Assembly (NCBI RefSeq): GCF_905404315.1
Contig: NC_066277.1
Span: 14,159,501-14,223,500 of the forward strand
Source: Leptidea sinapis
Lineage: Eukaryota; Arthropoda; Insecta; Lepidoptera; Pieridae
DNA: 64,000 nucleotides
Direction of reading: 5' to 3'
In this document: in pieces, positions 21,901 to 35,100 of the stretch
How the letters are laid out: each line of letters begins with the position of its first letter
Position numbering within the stretch: position 1 is the first letter of the stretch
The notes under the pieces: model-generated
What the model was told of the DNA's origin: nothing
What the model saw: the letters and a program-made list of their open reading frames with translations, nothing else
The model's database searches: none
Position numbers and translations under genes: made by a program

Positions 21901-24900
21901 GTATCGTTGAGTTCGCGTTCGTATCCGGCATTTTAATGACAACTAATGAGAACTAACTTAAATTAACATCAACATCAAAATACTTAATTATTGTAACGAT
22001 TAAAGGGTGCACTTTAACATGCTAAGCACGGGAGCCTTAAACAACGCTAAAGAGGCAAACAACAAAAAAAACAAAAATGGCGGTGATAATGCTAGGAACT
22101 CATGATAAGTTACAGTAGTAGTCTATTCCGACTGATACGAATTTCAAAACTGGTATAAATACGCTACTATTACTCATCATTGCCGTAAACAATCAAATGC
22201 TGAATTCCTTTACTGAAAGCTATGCAAAAATGTGATATAAAAAACAATCTAGGCTAAAAGAAAAGAAAACTAATGTGTCATCCGTACTGCCAGGCATAAT
22301 GAGTTAGGTTCACCCTCAACGGTTGGGGTTCTGACGAGGGGCCCGCTTGGGGCTGCTCTATCGACACACACACCGCTGCGTCGGTCTTCGCAGACTCAGG
22401 ACTTTTGGAACGACCTGGCGTCGAGCTATCTTCTGGAGATCTCGATCGCTCATCGGGTGAGGGTGAGCCCTGCACAGTTTTATATAAGCCTAGTGAATAT
22501 AGAAAAGTAACTGGACTGTAATTGTTATTGCAGCAGTACGGGCAGCAATAAACTATCCTATAATTCCACTCTTCAATAATTGACGTCATAATTTTATATT
22601 TTCCATGTGTTCGTGAGAAGGAATGACAACAGGCGCCATTTTAAACTATTTTACGATTGACGGTTTATGGCACTCACTCTGGAATTTTGTTCGGATATAA
22701 CCATCAGGTCTTTCTCCATGTCACACCAACAAAGGAATTCAACATTTGTCGATAAATCTAAGAGCTTTAATATTAAAGTTAAGCCTGCAGCCAAAATTTA
22801 ATCAGCCTCTTGTCGCACAACCAACAAACACAATACAATCACTAAATAATCTGCTAGAAATCGTTGTAAAAATGCACTCAGAGAGAGGTGATTAAATATT
22901 TGGTTAATCTACAGGTAAAAATTTTAGGCACAGGCCGCACTACGGTTCTTTCCAGCGAGCTGTTAACAGCTTTACCGCGAAACCACTCGTAACGCAACCA
23001 CTACGATTAAAAGCCGCGAAATAATCCAACACTTTCCGAAGATATTTCAAAAGAACAGTATGTATTCGAATGAAATTAAATATCACATTATTCACTTGGC
23101 TGAAAGGAATGTCACATACACTTTACCAAATTCAACCACTTCGGAAAAGGTTGAGCTTTGATATGGAGAAGTGGCAAGAAGCTCATTACCACTCTTTTAA
23201 ATCAACATTGACAGCTTATGATGTTTTACAAATAATGTTAATTACAATCTATGTTGCGATGTTGCGTCCTAAGCAACCGAATTAGACCGGCACGCCCGGA
23301 GAAATATCACTTAAAACCGACGTGAATGAGCGGCTTTGCCTATGGGCTATCCAGAGGCCTAACCTTCCTCCCCCCGCCCTTCTAGATACAAATGGCAGCA
23401 CGGAATAAAAATAGACTACTAAAAGACGGTACCAGACTGTGTTGTCCTGGAGAATCCGTCATTGGGCGTCCACAATTAGACCAGTAACTAAAAGTGGAAG
23501 CCCGGGCTACCCCGCGTATTCTGGAGGGGGCAAACCTTTACTGACTCGGGCAGAAACAGAGCAAGAGGCCCAAACCTCCACATTCACTGTGGACTTTTAC
23601 AATATCAGGGAGCTCTCTCATCTCTAATGCCATCCACTTCCACCTGGAGGCCCTGCTCTTTTTGACCGAGACACAGATAATTATCCTCTCTGGCTGATAC
23701 GTCTTACCTCTCCTAGCTGGTACTGTCACACTCCTTTATACCACGGGCTGGTATGAGTGTTTACGTAAGGGAGGATATCAGCGGTTCTCTACTATCTACA
23801 ACCTATCCATCATCTGGTTGCGCGTAGACTGCGCGAATCTACGCATTCCTGTATAAGTCCGTGTCGGAGCAGATCCCCACCGCAGAGATCGTGTTTCCGC
23901 CCAACGCCCACCACGCCGAATGGCTAGGCTTACGTACCACTAATCATTCAGGGAGATCTTTTCACGACTTGGCTTTAGCATATGGTCGGACAGAACTGGT
24001 TATTGCGTCGACGCGAATACCAGACAGTGATGTTCACACATTTTTACTGTTACTGTTGGACCTTTTGTTGACCTCACATTCGGACGGCGACCTTGTTTCC
24101 GTTGACCCTCCTCTGGGGTTGTTAGACCACCTGATCCGGAGCGCCGACCGTGCCGATCACCCGCCTAAAACGGCCTTGTTTTTTTTTAGGTTGCCGCCGT
24201 GTGTGGCACTATAGGTGAGCAGAGCGGGATGAAATGCGATATTTTTTTATATCCTCCAGTGTAGGCAGACCTTTTTTTAGCTAGATGATCCAAATGCCGC
24301 TGCCGACGCTGTTGCTGATGTAGTACTGCAAGATATGGAACTATTCATATATTCATAACTATCGGTGGCAGGTCACAACCTTTGGTTTGACCGCTCCTGC
24401 ACTATAAGGCTTGGGTCGATGCGGTGGTATCTAAGGATGTGAAATCCAGCGAACTTAAAAAAAAGTCCAAGGAAATTTTTGCCAGCCTGCTATTCCGTCA
24501 ATGCAGGAACGATGACTCGCTGGCACATGACGCAAAAAGCTGATCTACTTAGACCACCATTTTGATTCTTATTGCCGCTCAACAAAACAGCTCAATATGC
24601 AATAATTGCTTAAGGAAATTGCAAAGAACAAACTACACAATAACGTGAATAACTTTTATCATTCCACATTATTGTCATTGCGTTTCTTATCTTTGATATT
24701 TATCTTCGTTGTGGCCTCGTTTGAATATCATTTCTACATTTTAGAAGTTATTTTTCTATCACACAAAAAACCCCATTTGTCGTATCACCGCTTTTTAACA
24801 ACACTCCACTTAATGCTATTAATACTAAGTCTCACAATTTCAAGTGATTGCCAAATCCGCGGGCATTTGGAAGGCTAAGCTAAATTGACTTCGAAGAAAC

Positions 24901-27900
24901 TGGGCGTCATAAATAGAGCACGGAAATACTTCCGGTCAGATTCTAGCTCTCTGCAAATCGCAGGTCCCACCACATAAGGCGTATTGCTCTTATTCATGCA
25001 CTGGTGCAACCCACGACAACTCGAACCATTTAACCATAACACAGAGCTGCTCGAATTATCAGTTATCCAGTGTTCTGTAAACGTGTCTAAGTAATATTGT
25101 AACGTGAATAAGTATTGGTATTATGGTTTTACGTGGTTGCGCTTGTCTACATTTTGACTCTTGCGAAGTGCGCAAGTGTGTGCAAGCAATGCGCTTAGTT
25201 ACCAATTATTGGGGTACCACGGCTTTACAGAATCAGTCTATTTTGAATGATAGGCCCTATAGTAAAAATATATTCTTGGAGTCCGGCTCGTATTTTGACC
25301 ATTATTACTGTTAGTTGTTAAAGTCCATAATTGAAACTGATTTGTTATTTTATAGTCTCAAAAGTTTCCAAAAGATAATTAATATGGGTTGAAAAAGTAG
25401 GTGGTCAGAATTAAGTTAAAACAGCATGTAACATAAAAGGGTTATCCAAAGGTCCAAGGGGTTTTCCCTGCTGCCATATTCATAGTTATTTTAATATCGC
25501 AGTGATTTGATACGCACGTGTGCGAAGAGCGACAGTGTATACAAATAAAATAAATAAAAAAATTATGAACGATGCGGGACTCCAACCCACGACCTCTCAC
25601 GTTCCGTGCGAGTGCTATTCCTACTGAGCTAACCGGTCGAGTGACGTATCGTCAAAAAATCTTGTATGCTTTGTTCAACTCTCAGATTGTGGTTTCATCT
25701 ACATATATATAGAAGGTATCTCGTTGCCGCAATTAACACAAATACCGCACTACGCGGCCCGCTTGATAACAGCCGATAAATCACTTCTAATTATGAGATT
25801 ACCATTGTTTTATAATATTTATAGATGATATTAAGCGATGTGTGTCTACTTGACGTTAACCGACACACATAAAAGTATAATAATAATAGATAGCAGACAC
25901 TGACCTATATAAATACCACTGGACAGGCTTCGTCATATGTTTGACAGCAAATTTTTTGTGCTTATTTGAAGCGCCACTCGCGAGTGTCCAGAGAAGTAAT
26001 TTTGACGCATAATACAAATAGCAGGGAAGGAACGTATTTATGCATTTTGAATTAATTTTATTCGTTTTCCGTGTTATTTATACTTTAAGAATCAACTTAA
26101 TAAAGAAAACATTTTGTTTTGTAAATAGTTTCCCACCACTATGTTTGCCGAGGCTGTCTTCACTAGTTTTAGTACCGCAGACTCTCGCTACATGGCGAAC
26201 AGCGCCAAAATGGCGAATATTAAACAGGTAAAAAAACACTTTGACAGCTGCCAGTCCAGTGGTATATAATAGAGGTCAGTGATTGAAGATCACACCGGCA
26301 CTCCATAAGACCAAAGCACCTACTAGTTGAACTACTGTTATTCAACACAGACAGAAAAGGTTTGATTGCAGTAGATACATATAATTCCCACGTACAAGTT
26401 ATGTACTATTTATAATAGCTTGTTCTGAAATTATATCAATTTGACGATGTTTGCTCTAAAGACAAGGGCTTCTTTCGTTTTCGAGAACGTTATCAGAATT
26501 TCGCTCGCTGTCGTTATTTGAGTGTGTACGAAGCCTTAAAAGTCCTACACAACATGCTTTTATTTCTTCTTTATTAAAAACACGTAACCTACACTCTCAT
26601 TGAGGGGTGTATTCCATAGAAAATGTGTTCAAAGTCTTCCGAATTTTACGGACACAAACATAGGCTGAATCTTAACAAGTTTAACGTGTCGAATTATTTC
26701 ATGTTATAATCGCTTATTTACGAAATGGGACGCTTTACGATTTACGATGATTAAGCTGACGATACTAAATTCCGAAAATTCAGTTTTCTTAAAGGGGCAA
26801 AAATATTTTTTTTTTACTGAGAAGTAGGACAAACGTTGCAAATATACGCTGTCATAAACAACATTTTAAATTAATAGCAAAAATCGGGCCTTTTGTCTAC
26901 ATACAGATGTTCATCGTTATACTTTCTGTGTAGGTATAGATTTTGAAACTTGTTGATTCCCAAAAATTCTGAGCGGCACTACAATTGCGCTCGTCACCAT
27001 GAGGCATATTCAAATTCAAATTCAAATATTTTTATTCAAAATAGGATGTGAAATCACTTATTGAAAGTCAAAAAACTACCACCCATTCCAAAATGAATGC
27101 CTCAGGCCTGAGAAGAATGGGCGCAACAAACTAAGCGGGCTTTTTTTTCATCAAAAATATGTTTTACAATTATAGTAACATTTACAAAGTAACAAAGTAA
27201 CATTGTACAATTAAACTTATTATTTAATATCCTGAGGGCGGTCGCTCCATTCCCAATCTGTGGTATCATTAAGAAAGTCATTTATGTTATAGTAACCTTT
27301 ACCACACAAACGTTATTTAACAATACTTTTGAATAACGTAATACTTTTGTTTTGAACATTTTCTGGGATCTTGTTGTAAAAGCATATACATCGCCCCACA
27401 AAAGACTTACTAACTCGACTTAGCCGAGTAGTAGGCATCATCAGTTTATGTCTGTTCCTGGTGTTAACATAAGATTTTAAGTTTCATTTGCCCGGAAATT
27501 TCACTAGCTACGGCGCCCTTCAGACCGAAACACAGTAATGTTTACACATTTCTACTTCACGGCAGAAATAAGCGCCGTTGTGGTACCCAAAATCTAGCCG
27601 GCGTCCTGTGCAATGGAGCCTCCCTCTGGTCGATATTGCTCGTGCGATAGTTTTGCCGTGTCATATAATTATTAAGCTCGCACCCAAACGACGAAAACTC
27701 AGCCGTGTACAAACTGTAAGTTTTTAAAGTAAATATATCGATAACAAAAATCAAATACAAACTTGAACAAGGCTGGCTATAAAAAGTCGACTGACAAATA
27801 TAACTAAAGCCAACTTTTGCCAAATTTTCTAGTGTAAATGAAGTTTTAATATTAATTAAATTCTACTATGTTGACTTTCATTTTCAATGCTACATCCAGT

Positions 27901-29127
27901 TCCTTAAACAGATCTTAAAATACCCTCATGCAAACATTATCACCAAACACACCAAAAAGCAAATTCAAATTACCTGATCTTCCCTCCTCTTAAGTTCACT
28001 CTGCACTTCTTCCAGTTCTTCCTGTCCTTCATTTGGATCCATTTTCCACCCGTCCCTCAACATCTTCAGGCCGAAGATGGCAAACAGAGCCGCGCTAATG
28101 TAGTGCGTGTATACTCTTGGTATAACAGTGGCCACCCAACCGAAAGCTGCTGAGAGAACTGTCATGAACACCAACGCTGAGATGGCGCCGGCGAAGACGA
28201 TGACCCTGGGGTGTTTCATGGCCATGATGGCGGCTATGAAGAAGGTTTTGTCGCCGAGCTCCGAGACGATGACGACTGATAAAGAGGCGAGGAAACCTTG
28301 CCAGAAACTGCCTTTGACCGCTGCATGCTGCAAAAGAAACAAATAATATTAAGAAAGACATTCAAGGCAGGTTACCAGGGATCACAGAAATCGAAAATTA
28401 AAATCACTTCTTGCCGTTAAGGCCTAAAGAAAAGTACTCCTTCATAGCAACTGGCATTATAGATAAATAATTTATAACATTCAGTTAAAAATTTGAAGGT
28501 ACTCCCAATACATTATTTTTAGAAAGCATACTTGTCGAATGTTTCCTACTGATTCTGAGGTTCAACACATACAAAGACTTCGTTTGTAGCTTAAGACGTT
28601 TCATCTATAGATATATATATAGTTTCATATATAGAGCGTAATCGGTCTACGATTGAATTAAGAAATATGTGTTTGAAGAAATTATTGCCGTCGCGTATTT
28701 ACGTGATAGTAGGCTGTAAGTTGCAATGACGTTCAATACATATAGACAAATGCAATACAAAGTTTCAGCAAGAAATAATTAACAATTGCATTGGAAATAA
28801 CTACCTTTAATCCGTCCACGAATCTGGATTTACGCACTGTTTACATAGGAAATTTAGTTACTGCTGTTTCTTTAAAAATTTTGAGCAGCTGGATGTCGGT
28901 ATGTCGTTTTGACGATTCATTTAATGGAAGTGACACCTTAAGTATTGTTTGGTATATTTCAGCAATATTAAAATACTCATTGATTTAGAATAGTGGCCGA
29001 TGAGTTGCTTGTACTATGTTCTTCGCACGAGCTCTACTTTTTTTTGTTTAAATGAAATACTTACATTTATAATTCAAAGCGCTTAGTTTAAGCTTATTTG
29101 AATCTTATACAAACGAGCAATCATTCT

Positions 29128-29169
<42 letters not shown>

Positions 29170-32100
29170 CTGAACCTTGGAAATGGCTCCAACTATTTTA
29201 ATGAAATTTAGCATACAGGTAGTTTCCGAGGGCGAGAAATCGATCTAGCTAGTTTCAATTTTAAAAAAAATCCGTGTTTCAATGAGAAACAGCTACAATA
29301 ACATTAGAATACAAAGGTAATTTCGCTACTATATAAAAGACTGTAATAGCTCAGATGGGACATTGGGTGATCCGGAAAGCAGAAGACTCAGGTTGAAATA
29401 TTGATTTTTTGTTCAAGTTTTGTACATGTTTAAAAATGAGCAAGGCTCAGTCGTCCCCATATTGATATTTATGTGACTTTGAACATGTTCATGCAAATAA
29501 AAACTTTGACTTTGACTTTTTGGTGTCGATATGAAACATTTGTTGCCTATTAATGAAATTCAAATAGATACCAGACAACGGTTGACTGGTGCCAATCAGA
29601 TCTATCTAATCAACCAGCTTCAGAGCGCTTCGCACTACGTCAGTCGTACGACTATTTCTATGGTAGTTTACGCACTATATCCGGCTTCCGCCAACCGATA
29701 GAATTAATAGTTACACCGGACCGTATTTTCACGGGTACGGATCGGATTCGGATCGGACGTAATGCGAAGCGCTCTCATGGTTTCAGTTTTACGTCGCTAG
29801 TCGCGCGCATCGTAAGAGGTTGACGGAAAGAAATCGAATGACGGCAGCCGGATCTATTGCGTAAACTACCATAAAAAAGTACTACGACTACTTCGGACCG
29901 TGATATCACGGGTACGGATCGGATTCGGATCGGACGTAGTACGAAAGCGCTCTAAGAATTCACTTTATAGGTTTTTTCCTAACGAACCAAAATAAATATG
30001 TCATCTTTATATACAGTTACGAAAGGTGATGAAGGAGAGACACGATTCCTCATGGTTGTTAGATGGGTACAGACTAAGCACACGCCCCTGAAACTTGCGT
30101 GTGTTAATGAAAGTAATATAAAAAATAATCTTACATATCTCGCATAAAGTAATAAAAATAGATTTGTGTGTCACAATTATCATAATAATTAAATTAAATA
30201 AACTCAATGTCATAAGTAAACTAATTCTTGACTGTGATAAGTTTAAGAATTCACCTTATCATTAATTGTTTTAGGTCATGTTGAATTTATTTATATATTC
30301 TCGTCGGTTTCCTGAGGATTTGCTACATTAATAATGATTATAAAAGTTTTTATTTGCTAAACATACTTAAAATAAAATTTATTTATAATGTTGTTATATA
30401 ATATACTTAGTGTGGCCATAAACAGTGTTACAATTAAAAATAAACATAATATTACATTTGAATTTGGAATCTGTCATTTTTATAATATGATTGTTCATTG
30501 AGTTTCGTTTTGGCGCCAATATATTGTACAATATTTTGCGATATTAAATTGGAATGGGGTAATAAAGAGAACCGAATCGCTGTGATTGCATTACACAAAG
30601 TAAAAGGTTTGGAGCCAAATGCAATTTTTAAAACTCTCCATATGCTCGGTATTAGTAAGATGTTTGTGTACCGGGCTACTAATAGGTACAATGAGACCTC
30701 CACTGTTTGTGACCGAAAAAGATCTGTCTGTCCTCGTAGTTTTCATACGAAAAAGGTGGTCAAAGCAGAAAGGGAAAGAATTCGAAGAAATCCTGTCCGA
30801 AAGCAAAAGATTTTATCTCGGGGGATGAAGATAGGCCCAAGAACCATGTAGCGTATTTTAAAAGATGACTTAGGACTTACCTTGGCCTATAAGAGACGTA
30901 CTGGTCGTTTCTTGACTGATAATTTAAAAAATAATAAAGAAGAAAGAAAGGTGGTAAAATCGAAACAACTACTGAAGCGGTAGAAGAAAAATTTTGTTTA
31001 CGGATGAGATTTTTTTTATAATTGAGCAAATTTAGCAAACAAAATGACCGTTTATGCTCAAAGCTCTAAGGAAGCTTCTACGATTGACAGTGAAGAATTT
31101 TCCTATGGAAAGAGTGCGTGTTGCTATTGATAACTGGCTAAGTTTGAGGGCACCGTTTAAAGGACTGTGGCAGCCAATGGTTGTTTTATATTTATGATGA
31201 GCTCAAAAATACTATTAACAACCACAGCATTTCCCCACAGTAAAAAACCGTATGGCATTATGCTTTGGATGTAGGTAAAGTACATCTCGTTCGCTCGAAC
31301 TTTATTCACATCAGTGATTTTGATTTAATTTGATATGATGATATTAGTAATACTACGAACAAATTAATTCTCTAGTTGAAGAAATTGTGAACTAACAAGA
31401 CACTGATGTACTGTTTGGTAGCAGAAAGAGGCTTTATGATTAGTTTAAAATATCTATACTTAAATAAAAGAAAATTTTGTTCCAAAATTACCGATATAAA
31501 TGTTCTACGAATAACCGTTGCAGACAGAAGCTAGTTTATGGATGATGTAAGTATTTTTTGCTAGTAATATTCCAGTATAAATAATGAGATCTGCCGCCAG
31601 ACGGATGACGCGCGGTCATCCCAATACACTTTCATCACGTCTGTTGCGACCTTGTCCCATGACCATCATATCGTACGTACTCGTTCTATTTTTACGTGAA
31701 ATGCAAAACACGTGGGCGGAGCTCTTGGCCATCAAACTGATAACGTACATATTGCAGACAATATAGATATATTTTTATGCTATACTTTTCCGGAGTGCCA
31801 CATATTGATGTAAAAATTAGCTGAATGGTGAATCATTTATTACATTTAAATTTGAGGGCAGTAGCGGTGGTAGATATTCATTGGTTCTTCATTTGATCTT
31901 TTGCATGGGCACCCTTCGTGAAATTATATTTTCTAAAATATTACGGGACATTCGTCGTGAATGAAATCTTCACAGAATGTGTTCTGCATTGGATTCTCAC
32001 TATAATCTCGACCTGTTTTTGCACTCCTCTACTGCGTCATTTAAGAATAAGTTAAAACAACAATTATTGTCCTTACCTCAAAAGCCTTGTATCTTTAATC

Positions 32101-35100
32101 TTTATTATATCCACTAGCATGTCTGTCGCTGTCTTGATTTACATAATATTCTGTATTCGCCTAAATATTCTATTGTTTACTTAACTTTTCTGTTGTCATG
32201 TCTGTATATATTTGTTTCCTTTTGTGTCAACAGAAAAAACTATTCTAGGATATATCCTAGAATAGTTTATAGATTTATAGGATATGAAAATATAATGCTG
32301 ATATTTTTTATATTCTATTTCACTTCTTTTTTACTTTAGTGTATGTGTCTGTTTCCTTAATAAATAATTTTTGAGCTCCAGATATCATGGCCTTGTTACA
32401 TGTGCCGTTGACAAAGGTCGCCTGGCGAGTGCGTATGGACTAACATCTACAGAAACGACCGGTTAGCACCAAATATTGACAGTTATAGTTAACATTTCTG
32501 CCTAGTGTGATTGTATTGGTTCTTAGCAAGCACATTCTTGGTACGAATATCTCTGGTAGCTTAGTTTAATCCCTCGATATAACTTTTGATATATTATAGC
32601 AATTTCAATCGCTTCATTTGCCCTTATTAGAATGAAAACCCTTGACTTTTATCTCCCATTCAATAATTCCTAACGCCAGTAGACAGACGTTCAGTATATC
32701 ATTTACTGTTGTTAAGATAACTTCTTTCTGTGACAATAAATTTCACCCAATTTTCTAACATGTAGTGAATCGAGTTAACGGGTACGAATCTCTTCACTAA
32801 TATCAGCAATATAATGGAAGTAAAAACAAAGAGACTGGTGAAAGAATTAGCACATCACAAGATAGCAGCTATCATCAATGACACAACAGAAAACCAACAA
32901 GGCGACACGTACAGACAGTCAGGATAAATAAATACGTCAATTAGGTGAGATTGATGAGCGAACGACTGATAAAGACTATTAATGAACAAAGTAAAATACA
33001 AATTTGCGATGCAGATGGTATCGTTTACCAATTGTGCTACAGTATCATCCCGTTATGTTGATAGGACCTTAGGGTGGAGGATTTAATGACGGAACTGTAG
33101 GCGTAATTGGTTAGACATCAACCTAAGATCGTAGATCCCCTAAGCGAATGTGTCGGCATCTCTAAATTACACGGTTGAGCCTACAATTCTCTAGTCAAAT
33201 GTTTGACCAGATTATACAAATTCCGCACCAAAAAGTATGACGCAACTACGAGTACTAGAGTAGAGAATACGAATTTGATAATCTCAGCGCTGAATCCGCT
33301 TTTGAGACTCGAAATGATGTTCTCATAGGATCTACCTATGGCGTCTTTTACTCTTTTCGTCTTTCGATTTAATCCACATCTAGGGAATTATTGTGTAGAC
33401 GGTCATTTAGCTTGCAATGGCTATTAATTGACCTAGTAAGTATTCTTTTCGGGTCCCTGCTAGATTAGGTCATCTCGTCAGAAAATTATTTATCAAATCC
33501 TTCGTGAAGTTTTTTTTTATGGAATAGGAGGACAAACGAGCGTACGGGTCACCTGGTGGTAAGTGATCACCGCCGCCCATATTCCCTTGCAACGCCAGAG
33601 GAATCACAAGAGCGTTGCCGGCCTTTAAGGAAGGTGTACGCGCTTTTATTGAAGGTACCCATGTCGTATCGTCCCGGAAACACCGCACAAGGAAGCTCAA
33701 TTTGGCTTTGCTCTCCAGATGGCCACGAAATTGGCAATCGCTCGAGATTTCAAGACCCAGTATTCCGATACTAGGCGAGGCTTTTAGGGAAGTGTTGTCG
33801 AAGAGCGGTGATACGACAAATGGGGTTTTTTTAGTGGTAAACGCGCAAACTTGAGTCTTCTGTGGGTTAAATTGGACAAGGTTCAATTTACCCCATTCCG
33901 CGACCTTCTCAAGAGAGGACTCGATAGAAGACAAGTTTCTCCCGGCACTGGTCAACGATTTCCCGAGAGAGACCTGCATGGCCCGTGTATACGTATGGAG
34001 GTGTCCAACATATCATTGATATGCAGAAGAAACAGCGTAGGACACTAGCACACAGCCTTGGGGCACTACAGCATTCACGGGCTTCGGGTTCGAGCAATAT
34101 CCGTCGACAATGACCTGTATGCTGCGCCCAGTGAGGAAGCTGGAGGTCCACTTGCACAAGCTCTCGGGAAGCCCAAATGATGGAAATTTTGAGAGGAGCG
34201 CCTTGTGCCATACACGATCAAAGGCCTTCGCTATATCCAGGCTAATACCAGGCCTTCCCCCTTGTTTTCAATAGCCGCCGCCCATCTATGTGTTAGGTAT
34301 ATCAGAAAATCTCCTGCCGACCGACCATGGCGAAAGCCGTACTGTCGATCGTTGATCGACTGGTGACCTTCTAGATATACTAAGAGCTGGCGGCTGATTA
34401 TGCTCTCCATGATTTTGGAGAGCAGAGGGCCTACCATCAACTTTTAATAAGTGATGCGATTCCGATGCAGTTTAGTTTAGGTACCTAAACTGAATCACTA
34501 AAATTCGTACCATGAAGTGCCTTTTACTGATTGGCGCTTGTACCGCTTATGAAGAATGAACGAATTAAATATGTCTGTGGTCCGCGGTGTGAATAAGAGA
34601 TGACGCTCTACAGTCGTTGCATAAGTTTGTCTCTCTTACTCGAACCATATGCGTTGCATTTCGAAACCTAAAATGATATGATTTACGCGGTTTTTTTGTG
34701 TAGAAAATACTAAAAAACATTTTAAAATTGGTTTATAGCGTCAAATTATAAACCATTATGCCTTTTTTGGTATTTATTAAATAATAGTAATATAAATAAA
34801 TATAGTTCTTTGATTTACAAATTAAATGTTTGTTTAGGTGTTTTCGTAAAAATAACGAGTTATGAACGTTCTTGCGAACAGGCTATGGTCCGGGCCCTTA
34901 CTGCCTCATCTTTAGTATTTTCATTTTTGGTATTTATTTTCAGTATTTTGATTTACAAAAAAGTCCGATAAAGCATTCTCATCTCATCTTTTATCAATAA
35001 AATTTTCCTTTTCTGTATGTTTTCACTATTTTTTAAAAGTTATTAACAACGCGATTCACTTTCCTCTAAGGAAGTAGGAACTTTCTTCGAATCGCTCACT

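Noticed and set aside
25560..25650. tRNA gene
   Set aside because: A and B boxes fit, but the acceptor stem does not pair and an A/T-rich tail follows; it is a SINE head.
28095..28361. Other-frame ORFs over the first GDT1 exon
   Set aside because: They are shadows; the chosen frame carries the family motifs and the splice phases.
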